A stretch of 64,000 nucleotides of DNA from Methylorubrum sp. B1-46 (GCF_021117295.1 NZ_CP088247.1:2495001-2559000); one strand, 5' to 3'. Counted from the first letter of the stretch, positions 35,831 through 47,679 are shown. Translations and numbers: made by a program. Notes: a model not told the origin generated them from the letters alone.

Positions 35831-36055
35831 ATGCCGAACGCCGATCTGGTGACGCCGCGTCCCAGTCTCACCCATCCCGGTCTGCTTGCGCGCGTCGTCG
35901 AGCGTCTCGGGCAGGGTGCGGGCTCTTCGGCCGATGTCTGGCGTCAGCTCACCGAGAACTACGCGGTCGATCTCGATGCCGTGGCCGCTCTCTTGCCCTG
36001 CGCCGAGCCCGAGCCGCTCTGGCTGACCGCCCGCGCCCAGACTCGCAAGCGCTGA
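35831..36055 (+). CDS. small hypothetical protein
   Basis: 74 residues. GAAGGGG lies 7 bp upstream of the ATG and can pair with CCCCT a few bases before it, so translation may be structure-controlled. The protein has LTHPGLLARVVERLGQGAG and ADVWRQLTENYAVDLDAVAALL, two amphipathic helices, and a basic tail. It resembles short helical proteins common in Methylobacterium genomes; I know no function. It converges on the MOSC gene (36062) with a 6-bp gap. Confidence 0.55.
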   Translation: MPNADLVTPRPSLTHPGLLARVVERLGQGAGSSADVWRQLTENYAVDLDAVAALLPCAEPEPLWLTARAQTRKR

Positions 36056-36061
36056 TCCGCC

Positions 36062-36841
36062 TCAGCCGATCACGCGCAAGCTGTCGCCCGCCCGCAGCGC
36101 GCCCCCGGCCAAAACCTCGGCATAGACGCCGCAATCGGCGTGGCCGAGCTCGTCCATCAGGGCCTTCGGGAGCGACAGGTCGCGCAGACCCGTCTGCGGA
36201 TCGACGTTGGTGGCGGCGCACCGCACGGTTCGGCTGGTGATCTTCAGACGGACACCGCCCTCCGCCTCCAGCACGCGACCGACCATGTCGAGTTCGGCCC
36301 AAGGCTCCAGCCCGTCGAGATAGAGGTTGCCGCGAAAGCGCAGGGGATCGACGGGGGCGCCGACGAGATCCTCGGTTGCCGCCACGCTCGCCCGGTTGAT
36401 GAGCGAGACGTAGCCGGTGCGCGAATCGGTGAAGCGGTAGCCGGACGGCGCCGCCAGCACCCGCGGCGCGCCGCGCAGCTCCTGCGGCAGGAACCCCTTC
36501 ATGAAGTCGGCGAGCGCTGCGCGGCCCTCCGCCGTGCCGAGATCTGCATCGACCGCCTGCACGCCGTTCTCCTCGACGGTGAGGCGATGCGTGGTGTCGT
36601 CGAACCGGGTGCGCAGCCGCGCCAATGCTTCGTTGCGCATCAGCATCAGATAGGCGACCTTCGGCAGGTGGCGCGGCACCGTCTCGTTGAAGCCGGAAGG
36701 ACCGTTCTCGATGGCGTAGAGCCGGTCACCGGGGAAGTAGCCGCTGGTTTCGAGTTCCGCCGTCTCCAGCGCCTCGGGCGAGAGGCCCTTGACCGGATAG
36801 CGGTAGAGGGCGGCGATGCGGATCGTGGGGCTCTGACTCAT
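36062..36841 (-). CDS. MOSC-domain protein, paralog 1
   Basis: 259 residues. An N-terminal beta barrel (IAALYRYPVKGLSPEALETAEL in pieces; FPGDRLYAIENG) precedes the MOSC core (YVSLINRASVAATEDLVG; DPLRFRGNLYLDGLEPWAEL; RTVRCAATNVDPQTGLRD). The MOSC cysteine expected to carry the sulfide or molybdenum ligand is C in VRCAATNVDP. Homologs are molybdenum-cofactor sulfurase C-terminal-like or mARC-like and act on N-hydroxylated compounds with a reductase. A second, divergent MOSC gene lies 136 bp upstream. Confidence 0.9.
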   Translation of the reverse strand: MSQSPTIRIAALYRYPVKGLSPEALETAELETSGYFPGDRLYAIENGPSGFNETVPRHLPKVAYLMLMRNEALARLRTRFDDTTHRLTVEENGVQAVDADLGTAEGRAALADFMKGFLPQELRGAPRVLAAPSGYRFTDSRTGYVSLINRASVAATEDLVGAPVDPLRFRGNLYLDGLEPWAELDMVGRVLEAEGGVRLKITSRTVRCAATNVDPQTGLRDLSLPKALMDELGHADCGVYAEVLAGGALRAGDSLRVIG

Positions 36842-36977
36842 GCCCCAGCGCTAAGGCCGGCCCTGCGCTTTTGGCAACCGGGCCGACGCCCCCCACGCCT
36901 CATCTACGAAGAATTCCGCATGGTCGGCGGCTGCGGTCTGGGTCAGCGTGCCGGCTCCGGCATGAGGATGAGGACAG

Positions 36978-37775
36978 ATGGCCGAAGTCACCGCGCTCTA
37001 CAGATATCCGGTCAAGGGCCTGTCGGCCGAGCCGCTTCCCGCCCTGACGCTGGCGCGTGCCTCCGGCCTCGCCTTCGACCGCGAATACGCGCTTGCCCTC
37101 GGCACCACGGCCTTCGATCCGCAGAATCCGGAGCCGCTCGATAAGGGCTATTTCCTGATGCTGCGCAGCAACGAGGTGCTGGCGGCGCTCTCGACGCGGT
37201 TCGATCCCGAAACCGGGCAGCTCACGATCACGCGCGGGGGTGAGCCCCTGCTCACCGAGGATCTGACCCACCCCGAGGGCCGTGAGGCGGTCGAGCGCTT
37301 CTTCGAGGCCTATGTCGGCCCGGCCGCCAAGGGACGTCCGCGCCTCGTGCGGGCGAGGGATCACAAGTTCACCGACGGTAGCGTGATCTCGCCGGCCTTC
37401 ATGCGCGCGGTCTCGCTCATCAACCTCGCCTCGGTCCGTGCTCTGGAGGAGCGGACCGGAGAAACGATCCACCCCTTGCGCTTCCGCGCCAACATCTACG
37501 TCGATGGGCTGGAGCCCTGGTCGGAGATGGATTGGATCGATCGCGAGGTGACGATCGGGAGCCTGCGCCTGCGAGGGCTCGCCCGTACACCGCGCTGCGC
37601 CGCTGTGGACGTCAATCCGGAGACGGCCGAGCGCGACACCCACCTGCCGAAGGCGCTCAAGCGCCATTTCGGCCATGTCGATCTCGGCATCTATCTCGAA
37701 GTCCTCGCCGACGGTGCCGTCGCGGTCGGTGACCGGATGGCGGTGGCTGCGCAAGCCGAAGACGCCATTGGCTGA
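36978..37775 (+). CDS. MOSC-domain protein, paralog 2
   Basis: 265 residues. Same architecture as the 36062 gene: VTALYRYPVKGLSAEPLPAL, FDREYALALG, RAVSLINLASVRALEERTG, HPLRFRANIYVDGLEPWSEM in pieces, and the cysteine motif RTPRCAAVDVNPETAERD. The two proteins are similar along their length with many differences, so the duplication is old. A start at 36978 follows GAGGACAG. Whether one partner is an inactive or differently specific copy cannot be seen; both keep the cysteine. Divergent arrangement suggests shared control from the 136-bp spacer. Confidence 0.9.
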   Translation: MAEVTALYRYPVKGLSAEPLPALTLARASGLAFDREYALALGTTAFDPQNPEPLDKGYFLMLRSNEVLAALSTRFDPETGQLTITRGGEPLLTEDLTHPEGREAVERFFEAYVGPAAKGRPRLVRARDHKFTDGSVISPAFMRAVSLINLASVRALEERTGETIHPLRFRANIYVDGLEPWSEMDWIDREVTIGSLRLRGLARTPRCAAVDVNPETAERDTHLPKALKRHFGHVDLGIYLEVLADGAVAVGDRMAVAAQAEDAIG

Positions 37776-37846
37776 CCGGCTTGCGTTCGAGCCGGCTCAG
37801 CGGCTCCGAATGCCCGCAGAGCCTGCATTTCCGGCTCCCTTACCCC

Positions 37847-37874
37847 CTTGTGTTACGTAAACGCAACACCAGAT
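37847..37874 (+). promoter_or_regulatory. candidate heat-shock (RpoH) promoter of clpB
   Basis: CTTG (37847-37850), an 18-bp spacer and CCAGAT (37869-37874) resemble the alphaproteobacterial sigma-32 pattern CTTG-N17/18-CCATAT. Within the spacer GTGTTACG..CGCAACAC is an inverted repeat. The predicted start would be about 120 bp upstream of clpB. Confidence 0.45.
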
Positions 37875-38005
37875 CATCCCTGCCGGCGGCTCGCAAAACA
37901 GCGCCGGTGTCCTGGCGGGGAAGACCCCGCGGGGCGACGCATCGGGGGCTTCGTGCCGCGGAAAGCGGGCGGATGACCCATCCGATCCGGGGAAGGGCAA
38001 CACGC

Positions 38006-40630
<2,625 letters not shown>

Positions 40631-40649
40631 TCCGCCGCGAAGCGGCCAT

Positions 40650-40689
40650 GTGAAACGCCCCGGCGCCGCGAGGTGTCGGGGCGTTTCAC
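40650..40689 (+). terminator. 13-bp-stem hairpin after clpB
   Basis: GTGAAACGCCCCG (40650-40662) pairs with CGGGGCGTTTCAC (40677-40689), 19 bp past the stop. Only a short TTT follows, so it is a strong hairpin with a weak T run; it still probably ends clpB transcription. Confidence 0.7.
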
Positions 40690-40743
40690 TTTGCGGCGAC
40701 GCCGGCTCTTGCGCTGCACAAGAATACCCTCGACAACCAGCAG

Positions 40744-41418
40744 ATGACGGCGGAAACGCTCACCTACGCTATCGGCGACATCCACGGCTGCGCCGACCTG
40801 CTCGACCGTATGCTGGAGCGCATCGAAGCTCATGCGGGGGAGCGCAGAAAACAGCTCGTCTTCCTCGGCGACTACATCGATCGCGGGCCCGACAGCGCGC
40901 GGGTGATCGAGACGCTGCGCCGCTTGCAATGGCGCGAGCCGGACGACGTGGTCTGCCTGATAGGCAACCACGAGGAGATGCTGCTCAAGAGCCTGCGCGA
41001 GCCCGGCGCCCTCGATCATTGGGTCTACAATGGCGGGGCCGAGACGCTGGCCTCGTTCGGCGTCTCGGGACCGGAAGAGCTGTCCGGCGAGGTGCTCGAC
41101 TGGATCGAGGCCCTGCCGACCCTGCACGAGGACGCGCAGCGCTGGTACGTTCATGCCGGTTTTCGCCCCGAATCCAAGGTGCCGGATCCCGACCCGCACA
41201 ACCGGCTCTGGATCCGCGAGCCGTTCCTGTCCGAGGATCACGATTTCGGCCGCCACGTCGTCCACGGGCACACGCCGCAGACCCGCGGCGGGCCGGATTG
41301 CCGCCGCTTCCGCACTAACCTCGATACGGGTGCGGTCTATGGCAATGCGCTGACGGCGGGTGTCTTTTCGCAGGCGCAGGGGCCGGCGCTGGAATTCCTG
41401 CGGGTGACGGTCCGGTGA
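40744..41418 (+). CDS. PPP-family metallophosphoesterase (serine/threonine phosphatase or ApaH-like)
   Basis: 224 residues. All metal-binding motifs are present: YAIGDIHGCADLLD (8-21), FLGDYIDRGPDS (39-50), LIGNHEEML (73-81), WYVHAGFRP and VHGHTP near 178-183. The N-terminus is short, without a signal peptide. Bacterial homologs include PrpA/PrpB-like serine/threonine phosphatases and symmetrical diadenosine tetraphosphatases; the motif set does not separate them. The gene lies 55 bp past the clpB terminator and has its own context. Confidence 0.9.
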   Translation: MTAETLTYAIGDIHGCADLLDRMLERIEAHAGERRKQLVFLGDYIDRGPDSARVIETLRRLQWREPDDVVCLIGNHEEMLLKSLREPGALDHWVYNGGAETLASFGVSGPEELSGEVLDWIEALPTLHEDAQRWYVHAGFRPESKVPDPDPHNRLWIREPFLSEDHDFGRHVVHGHTPQTRGGPDCRRFRTNLDTGAVYGNALTAGVFSQAQGPALEFLRVTVR

Positions 41419-41560
41419 GCGGCGGGGGCCGCACGACCGGCCAACCTCAATTTCTGTGAGCGCTGAGGTTTCGTAACGGGACCCGCTTGAACCCGGCATC
41501 GGCTCCCCCTCTAACGGAGGATAAGCGGCCGCCCGCGCCGCGGATCAGGAGACGACGTCC

Positions 41561-43000
41561 ATGGATGCGCCCGCCAAGCCCCGCGACCGGACCGAGGAGA
41601 GGGCTATGGCCCGTCTGGCCCTGCGCTTCACCGATTGGGCCGAGAAGTGGTTTCCGGACGCCTTCGTGTTCGTGGCCATCGCCGTCGTCATCGTGGCCGG
41701 CGCTGCCCTCATCAACGGCGCGCCGGTCCAGGCCGTGACGAAGAGCTTCGGCGACGGCTTCTGGAGCCTGATCCCCTTCACCATGCAGATGGTCTTCGTC
41801 ACCATCGGTGGCTACGTCGTGGCGACCTCCGCGCCGGTCCAGGCGCTGATCGACCGCATGGCGCTGGTGCCGAAGACCGGTCGCGGCGCCATCGGATACG
41901 TCGCGCTCGCCACCATGCTCTCCTCGCTCCTGAGCTGGGGCCTCAGCCTGATCTTCGGCGGCCTGCTGGCCCGCGCGCTGGCCCGGCGGCCCGAATTGCG
42001 GATGGATTATCGCGCGGCCGGCGCGGCGGCCTATCTCGGCCTCGGCGCCACCTGGGCCATGGGCCTGTCCTCCTCCGCGGCGCAGCTCCAGGCAAACCCG
42101 AAAAGCCTGCCGCCGGGCCTCTTGCCGATCACCGGCGTGATCCCGTTCAGCGAGACGATCTTCCTCTGGCAGTCGATGCTGATCACGGCGATCCTCGTCG
42201 TGCTCTCGGCGGTGATCGCGGTCGCGTCCGCACCGGGCCGCGAGACGGCGGTGACGGCCCAGGATCTTGGCGTCGACGTGTCGAAGGAGGACACCAGCCT
42301 GCCCCCGCCGAAGCAGCCGGGCGAGTGGCTGGAGCATGCCCCCGTCCTGACGGTGCTGATCGGCCTGCTCGCGGCGGGCTGGCTGATTCAGGAATTCGCG
42401 CGCCAGGACTGGATGATCGCGATCTCCAGCCTCAACACCTATAATTTCCTGTTCCTGATGGCGGGCCTCGTCCTGCATTGGCGGCCCAAGCGCTTCCTCG
42501 CCGCGCTCAGCAAGGCGGTGCCGGCTACCGCCGGCATCCTAATCCAGTTCCCGTTCTACGCCGCCATCGCCGCGATCCTGACGGGCGCCAAGAACGCCGC
42601 CGGCCACAGCCTGTCGGACGTCATCGCCCACGCCTTCGTGGCGCTGAACACGCAAGGGTCGTTCCCGCTGGCCATGGGCGTCTACTCGGCGCTGCTCGGC
42701 TTCTTCATTCCGTCGGGGGGCGGCAAGTGGCTCTTGGAGGCGCCCTACGTGATGCAGGCGGCCAACGAGCTGAAGGTGCATCTCGGCTGGGCGGTGCAGG
42801 TCTACAACGCGGCGGAAGCGCTTCCGAACCTGATCAACCCGTTCTTCATGCTGCCGCTGCTCGGCATTCTGGGGCTGAAGGCGCGCGACATCGTCGGCTT
42901 CAGCTTCCTCCAGCTCATCGTCCACCTGCCGGTGGTGCTGTTCCTGCTCTGGGCGCTCGCCTTCACGCTGGAATACCACCCGCCGGTGATGCCGAGCTGA
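41561..43000 (+). CDS. atoE: short-chain fatty acid transporter (AtoE family)
   Basis: 479 residues with ten or more membrane helices. AtoE features: FTDWAEKWFPDAFVFVAIAV at the start, FGDGFWSLIPFTMQMVFVTIGG in pieces, the conserved SSLLSWGLSLIFGGLLARALARR in part, AWAMGLSSSAAQ-type turn (TWAMGLSSSAAQLQAN) and FFIPSGGGKWLLEAPYV. Homologs carry acetoacetate or short-chain fatty acids across the inner membrane. In E. coli atoE is with ato genes; none are adjacent here. The start ATG follows a GGAGACGACGTCC leader. Confidence 0.85.
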   Translation: MDAPAKPRDRTEERAMARLALRFTDWAEKWFPDAFVFVAIAVVIVAGAALINGAPVQAVTKSFGDGFWSLIPFTMQMVFVTIGGYVVATSAPVQALIDRMALVPKTGRGAIGYVALATMLSSLLSWGLSLIFGGLLARALARRPELRMDYRAAGAAAYLGLGATWAMGLSSSAAQLQANPKSLPPGLLPITGVIPFSETIFLWQSMLITAILVVLSAVIAVASAPGRETAVTAQDLGVDVSKEDTSLPPPKQPGEWLEHAPVLTVLIGLLAAGWLIQEFARQDWMIAISSLNTYNFLFLMAGLVLHWRPKRFLAALSKAVPATAGILIQFPFYAAIAAILTGAKNAAGHSLSDVIAHAFVALNTQGSFPLAMGVYSALLGFFIPSGGGKWLLEAPYVMQAANELKVHLGWAVQVYNAAEALPNLINPFFMLPLLGILGLKARDIVGFSFLQLIVHLPVVLFLLWALAFTLEYHPPVMPS

Positions 43001-43006
43001 GGCAGC

Positions 43007-43594
43007 CTACGGGCGGCCCTGGGGTGGGCCGCCCATTACGATGAGTCCGGCATCCATCAGGCCGGTCGCCTCATCGCTGCCGGTGGGGAGAGTCGTGAAG
43101 CTGACGGGGCGCAGGGGGCCGGCATCGTGTCCGGTGCTCTTCTCCGACCAGAGGCTCGTGGCCAGCGGTGAGAAGGTGTCGGCCGGAAAGGCGTCCTCGA
43201 AGCCCGCAGAGCGCGCCCGCTCGGTGACGCGTCCGAGGAAATCCTTCGCCCGCACACCGAGCCGCGCCGGCAGGCCGTCGCGCTCGGCCCACCACACGGT
43301 CTGGAGGAAGCAGTGCCGGCCGTCGGCATCCCGTCCCCAGGACGCGACGTAGCGCGGCGACAGCAGCTCGACCGCCTTCTCCCGATCCGGGGCGCGGGAG
43401 GGAATCTGATCGATCGCCTCCTTCGAAGCGGGGCGCGTCGCGAGACCCTCGAACGGGGTGCGGCCATGGCGGATATAGCCGAGGCAATCCTCGAAGATCA
43501 GCCGCATGACCAGCGGCTCGTTCTCCTCGATCGCACCGGCGCGGGCGGGACAAGCCGCGAGGCAGGCGGCGAGCAGAAGCCAGGGGCTCGGCAC
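43007..43594 (-). CDS. secreted protein of unknown function
   Basis: 195 residues from GTG 43594, chosen because CAGGAGGGACGC lies immediately upstream; more distal ATGs lack a site. Residues 1-20 are a signal peptide (SPWLLLAACLAACPARAG). The mature protein has two cysteines (EDCLGYIRHG; RHCFLQTVWW), a strand-rich core and an end (VSFTTLPTGSDEATGLMDAG in part). I know no family. The convergent atoE gene ends 6 bp away. Confidence 0.65.
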   Translation of the reverse strand: MPSPWLLLAACLAACPARAGAIEENEPLVMRLIFEDCLGYIRHGRTPFEGLATRPASKEAIDQIPSRAPDREKAVELLSPRYVASWGRDADGRHCFLQTVWWAERDGLPARLGVRAKDFLGRVTERARSAGFEDAFPADTFSPLATSLWSEKSTGHDAGPLRPVSFTTLPTGSDEATGLMDAGLIVMGGPPQGRP

Positions 43595-43629
43595 GCGTCC
43601 CTCCTGCAGGCTCGGCCGCATTGACCGTA

Positions 43630-44001
43630 TCAGCGCCGCGCCGGCACCAGCGCGGCGACGGCCGCGAGCACCCATCCCGCCATCAGCACCGTTCCTCCGA
43701 TCGGCGCCGCCATCGGGAACAGTGCTTGGCTGGTCAGCGCCCGCAGGGCGAGATCCCCCGAGAACAGTGCGAGCCCGATGAGCAAAGCCGCCGCGGCGAG
43801 GCGGGTGAGGGCGCCGCGGGTCAAGCCGGCGGCGGCGAAGCCGGTCAGGGCGAGGATGGCCGGCGCGTGGAACAGCAGGAACTGCGCGGCGGTCTTCAGC
43901 GTCTCGCCGCCGCTGGTATGAGCGGCCGCCGCGCTCGCCGCCACGCCGAGCCCGCCGGCGAACGCTGCCAGGGCGGCGAGGAGGCGGTCGAGGCCGGTCA
44001 C
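43630..44001 (-). CDS. DUF423-family membrane protein
   Basis: 123 residues. Four membrane helices in the DUF423 (YwdK/YgdD) pattern: RLLAALAAFAGGLGVAASAAAAH with the early conserved AAH, FHAPAILALTGFAAAGL, AAALLIGLALFSGDLALRAL (the FSGDL signature) and the C-terminal PIGGTVLMAGWVLAAVAAL. The inner-membrane role is not known. The start overlaps the engB stop by 4 bp (ATGA at 43998), so the two are co-translated. Confidence 0.88.
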   Translation of the reverse strand: MTGLDRLLAALAAFAGGLGVAASAAAAHTSGGETLKTAAQFLLFHAPAILALTGFAAAGLTRGALTRLAAAALLIGLALFSGDLALRALTSQALFPMAAPIGGTVLMAGWVLAAVAALVPARR

Positions 44002-44657
44002 GCGCCGCGCTCCTGCAGCAGCCGGGCGATGCTGGCGCGCAGCTCCGCCACGCCGCTGTCGTCGCGGCTCGAAGTCAGCAGAACTTCCGGATAGGCCGCC
44101 GGGCGCTTGGCGAGCGCCGCCTGGATGCCGGCGATGCGCCGGTCGATCTCGGCCTTCTTGAGGGCGTCGCCCTTGGTCAGCACGATCTGATAGGAGACCG
44201 CCGCCTTGTCGAGCCCGTCGAGCAGATCGGTGTCGATCGACTTCAGGCCGTGCCGGGAATCGATCAGGACGTAGACCCGCGCGAGGTTCGAGCGGCCCTT
44301 CAGGTAGGCGTGGATCAGCTGGGTCCAGGCCTCGACCTTGGCCTTCTCGACGGCGGCGTAGCCGTAGCCCGGCATGTCGACGAGCATCAAGCGCCCGCCG
44401 ATGCGGAAGAAGTTGAGCTGCTGGGTGCGGCCCGGCGTGTGCGAGGTGCGCGCCAGCGTGTTGCGGCCGGTCAGCGCGTTGACGAGGCTCGACTTGCCGA
44501 CGTTGGAACGCCCGGCGAACGCGATCTCGATGCCTTCCATCGGCGGCAGGGCGCCGAGCGCCGGAGCGGCGGCGGTGAACTCGGCCTCGCCCGCGAACAG
44601 CAGGCGGCCGGCTTCCAAAAGCTCGGGGGAGGGGGAGTCGGTCTCGGCTTCAAGCAT
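43998..44657 (-). CDS. engB: ribosome-biogenesis GTP-binding protein EngB (YihA/YsxC)
   Basis: 219 residues. G1 AFAGRSNVGKSSLVNAL, the EngB loop TPGRTQQLNFF, G3 VDMPGYGYAAVEKAK, G4 VLTKGDALKKAE and G5 LTSSRDDSGVAEL. The short N-terminal helix is typical. It binds GTP and assists late 50S subunit maturation. It lies downstream of yidC on the same strand as usual; a GGATCCCGGG hairpin sits in the 118-bp gap. DUF423 follows with ATGA overlap. Confidence 0.95.
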   Translation of the reverse strand: MLEAETDSPSPELLEAGRLLFAGEAEFTAAAPALGALPPMEGIEIAFAGRSNVGKSSLVNALTGRNTLARTSHTPGRTQQLNFFRIGGRLMLVDMPGYGYAAVEKAKVEAWTQLIHAYLKGRSNLARVYVLIDSRHGLKSIDTDLLDGLDKAAVSYQIVLTKGDALKKAEIDRRIAGIQAALAKRPAAYPEVLLTSSRDDSGVAELRASIARLLQERGA

Positions 44658-44729
44658 CGCGGATATCGCCTCGCCTAGCGACGCCGTCCCGATGAGGCCG
44701 GGCGGGCGCGGCCCGGGCCGGAACGCAGC

Positions 44730-44753
44730 GGATCCCGGGCAGGCCCGGGATCC
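44730..44753. other. 10-bp-stem hairpin between yidC and engB
   Basis: GGATCCCGGG (44730-44739) and CCCGGGATCC (44744-44753) flank CAGG. No T run follows on the minus strand. It may trim or pause readthrough from yidC into engB. Confidence 0.45.
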
Positions 44754-44775
44754 AGGGAAGAGAGAGCCGTGGGGC

Positions 44776-46626
44776 TCAGCTCTTGGTGGCCGCGGCTTTC
44801 TTGTCGCCGCGTTTGAACATGCCCCTCATGTTGTCCCACAATTCCACCTTCACGCCGTTCCGGCGCATGATGATGTATTGCTGGATCACCGAGAGGGTGT
44901 TGTTCCAGGCCCAGTAGATCACCAGTCCGGCCGGGAATGAGCCGAGCATGAAGGTGAACACGATCGGCATGAAGGCGAAGACCTGCGCCTGGACCGGGTC
45001 CGGCGGCGCGGGGTTCATCTTCATCTGCACGAACATCGTGATGCCCATGATGATCGGCCACACGCCCAGATGGATGAAGTCGGGCGCGGCGAACGGCAGG
45101 AGGCCGAACAGGTTGACGATGCTCGTCGGATCGGGCGCGGCGAGGTCCTGGATCCAGCCGAAGAACGGCGCGTGCCGCATCTCGATGGTGATGAACAGGA
45201 CCTTGTAGAGCGCGAAGAAGACCGGGATCTGGATCAGCACCGGCCAGCAGCCGGCCACCGGGTTGATCTTCTCCTTCTTGTACAGCTCCATCATTGCCTG
45301 TTGCTGCTTCGTCCGGTCGTCTTTGTAGCGCTCCCGGATGGAGGTCATCTCCGGCTGCACGGCCTTCATCTTGGCCATGGAGACGTAGGAGCGATTGGCA
45401 ATCGGCAGGAAGAAGATCTTCAGGATCAGCGTCACGAGCAGGATCGAGACGCCGAAATTCCCGGCGAGATGGAAGAAGAAGTCGAGCGCCCGGAACATCG
45501 GCTTGGTCAGGAACCAGAACCAGCCCCAGTCGATCATCAGGTCGAACTGCTTGATGTTGAGCTCGCGCTCGTAGGCGTTGATCTGGTTGACCTCCTTGGC
45601 GCCCGCGAACAGGCGCTGGGTCGTGGTCGAGGACGCGTTCGGCGCCACCGTCACGGCGTCGCCGCGCACGGAGGTCTGGTAGACCTTGGTCGCGCCGTCG
45701 GTGCGCTCGGTGAACGCGCCGGTGAATGGCTTGTCCTGCTCCGGAATGGCCGCGGCGGCCCAATACTTGTCGGTGATGCCGACCCAACCGCCGGTCACGT
45801 TCGTCCAGGCCTTGCCCAGGGTGCCGGGGCCGCCATAGGCCGGCTCCTTGGCGACCTTGTCGTAGGTGTATTCCTGCAGGCCGTCGTTGCCGAGCACGCC
45901 GATCAGGCCCTCGTGCAGCACGAAGTAGCCCTGAGTGTGCGGCTTACCCCAGCGCGAGACGAGGCTGTAGGGATAGAGCGTCACGGGATTGGCCGAGGTG
46001 TTCTCCACCTCGTCGCGGACCGTGAACATGAACTTGTCGTCGACCGCGACGATGCGTTTGAACACGAGGCCCTGGCCGTTGTCCCAGCTCAGCGTCAGCG
46101 GCTTGCCGGGGGCGAGCAACTCGCCGTCGGCCTTCCACACCGTCTCGCTGGTGGGCAGCGGCCCGGCATTGGCGCCGACCCAGCCGAACTCGGCATAATA
46201 GGGGTTAGCGCTGCCGATGGGCGAGAGCAGCACGATGCGCGGGCTCTCGTCGCTGACGGTCTCGTGGTAGTTCTTCAGGCTCACGTCGTCGATGCGCGCA
46301 CCCTTGAGCGCGATCGAGCCGTAGAGGGCGGGTGTGTCGATGCGCACGCGGGCCGAGCGGGCCAGCGCGTCCTCGCGGGAGACGGGGCCCTGCGCAGCGG
46401 TGCCCGGCACCGTGCCGGGAACGGGCGCGTTGGGGCTGCCCTCCCGCGGGCTCGGGGCGGGGATGCCGTCGGCCGTTTGCGGCGCGCCGGATTGCTGCGT
46501 GGTCTGGCTCTGCGCCGCCTGTCGCTGCCGCTCGCTGGCCGGCCCGGTGACGAAGTAATGCCAGCCAAGCAGGACCACCAGCGACAAGGCGATGGCGACG
46601 AACATGTTCGTCTTGTCGTTACCCAT
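44776..46626 (-). CDS. yidC: membrane protein insertase YidC
   Basis: 616 residues. ATG 46626 opens [20 protein letters not shown], the first membrane helix. A large periplasmic beta domain covers about residues 100-380. The conserved insertase core follows, with helices holding [33 protein letters not shown], the hydrophilic-groove arginine region, [10 protein letters not shown], and the last helices with [17 protein letters not shown]. The basic C-terminal tail ends DKKAAATKS. It inserts and folds inner-membrane proteins with or without Sec. The start overlaps the end of rnpA by 8 bp. Confidence 0.97.
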   Translation of the reverse strand: MGNDKTNMFVAIALSLVVLLGWHYFVTGPASERQRQAAQSQTTQQSGAPQTADGIPAPSPREGSPNAPVPGTVPGTAAQGPVSREDALARSARVRIDTPALYGSIALKGARIDDVSLKNYHETVSDESPRIVLLSPIGSANPYYAEFGWVGANAGPLPTSETVWKADGELLAPGKPLTLSWDNGQGLVFKRIVAVDDKFMFTVRDEVENTSANPVTLYPYSLVSRWGKPHTQGYFVLHEGLIGVLGNDGLQEYTYDKVAKEPAYGGPGTLGKAWTNVTGGWVGITDKYWAAAAIPEQDKPFTGAFTERTDGATKVYQTSVRGDAVTVAPNASSTTTQRLFAGAKEVNQINAYERELNIKQFDLMIDWGWFWFLTKPMFRALDFFFHLAGNFGVSILLVTLILKIFFLPIANRSYVSMAKMKAVQPEMTSIRERYKDDRTKQQQAMMELYKKEKINPVAGCWPVLIQIPVFFALYKVLFITIEMRHAPFFGWIQDLAAPDPTSIVNLFGLLPFAAPDFIHLGVWPIIMGITMFVQMKMNPAPPDPVQAQVFAFMPIVFTFMLGSFPAGLVIYWAWNNTLSVIQQYIIMRRNGVKVELWDNMRGMFKRGDKKAAATKS

Positions 46627-47134
46627 CGGTCGATCCGTCAGGCGCCTTCGATGTGGAGGGCGATGTGGAGGAAAAGGGCGGAGTGCCACCCGCGTTCGCA
46701 CCGCGGCCGGAGCGTGAGCCGCCGCGTCGCGATGGAGAGGGGGATGGTCTGGAAGCGTCGCCGGAACGGGGCGAGGCCGGGCGCGTCACCGTGTGGAGGG
46801 CCCGGCGCAGATCCGCGACGAGACTCTCGAAGGGTGCGTCGAGGGCGGGGCGTCGGGCGATCACCACGACATCCGCTCCGATCGCGGGGGCGTCCGCCGC
46901 CACGGCAGCGACGGCGCTACGCAGGCGACGCCGGATCCGGTTGCGTTCGGTCGCATGCCCTACGCGCTTGGTGATGGTGAAGCCGAGGAAGAGCCCCTCG
47001 GCGGTCACGCCGTCGCGGGTCTCGTCGGGCGTACGCAGGCGCCCCTGGGCGCTCATGCGTTCCGTGTGGAAGCGCCGGCCCTGGGCGGCTGCCAGGAAGT
47101 CCGGGCGCCGCCGGAGACGTCCGATCGTCGGCAC
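46619..47134 (-). CDS. rnpA: ribonuclease P protein component
   Basis: 171 residues from GTG 47134, selected because GGAG lies 6 bp upstream and homology begins at [18 protein letters not shown]; an in-frame ATG at 47197 is also possible. The RnpA basic motif [20 protein letters not shown] carries the conserved RNR core. [21 protein letters not shown] ends the domain at about residue 120. A further 50 residues are Ser/Pro/Gly-rich and appear disordered. It binds and stabilises RNase P RNA for tRNA 5' processing. It follows rpmH at a 71-bp spacing. Confidence 0.93.
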   Translation of the reverse strand: MPTIGRLRRRPDFLAAAQGRRFHTERMSAQGRLRTPDETRDGVTAEGLFLGFTITKRVGHATERNRIRRRLRSAVAAVAADAPAIGADVVVIARRPALDAPFESLVADLRRALHTVTRPASPRSGDASRPSPSPSRRGGSRSGRGANAGGTPPFSSTSPSTSKAPDGSTDG

Positions 47135-47205
47135 GGGCGCTCCGATCCCGATTCGCGGGCTCGTGTTGCGAAACGTGGCGCCGGCGTGCGGCGCCACGGA
47201 TTGTA

Positions 47206-47340
47206 TCAGGCCGAGAGGCGCTTGCGGCCGTGCGCGCGACGGGCGGCGATGACCTTGCGGCCGCCGGCGGTCGCCATGCGGGCGCGGAAGCCGTGACGGC
47301 GCTTACGGACGAGCTTGCTGGGCTGGTAGGTTCTCTTCAT
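47206..47340 (-). CDS. rpmH: 50S ribosomal protein L34
   Basis: 44 residues, reading [20 protein letters not shown] and so on to the end RKRLSA. This is the canonical L34 length and sequence, strongly basic. GGAGACCGATC precedes the ATG. It is the first gene of the rpmH-rnpA-yidC operon, whose promoter must lie in the 630-bp spacer at 47341-47970. Confidence 0.97.
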   Translation of the reverse strand: MKRTYQPSKLVRKRRHGFRARMATAGGRKVIAARRAHGRKRLSA

Positions 47341-47679
47341 GATCGGTCTCCGGCGGTCGAGGTATCGACCCGGCGGCGCTTGTATTCAGCGCGCGGACCG
47401 TGCGTGGACCTCGAAATGGGATCTGCAAACGCGAAGGGCGCCCCGAACAGGGCGCCGCTTCGCAATGGCGCGGCTTATGGCGGAGGGGGCGCCGCAAGTC
47501 AATGACGCCATGGCGATGCGGATGCAGGGCTCGGGAGGGTGCTGCGACCCAAGCGCATCGTCCTCATGCGTACTGGTGGCGCAGCATCGCATTCGACCGC
47601 GTTTTCAGCCTTCGAAGCGGCCGGCATGCAGCTTTTTCGAGGGCATATCGAGCGTTTAACGCTGCGTTAACCTTTCCGT

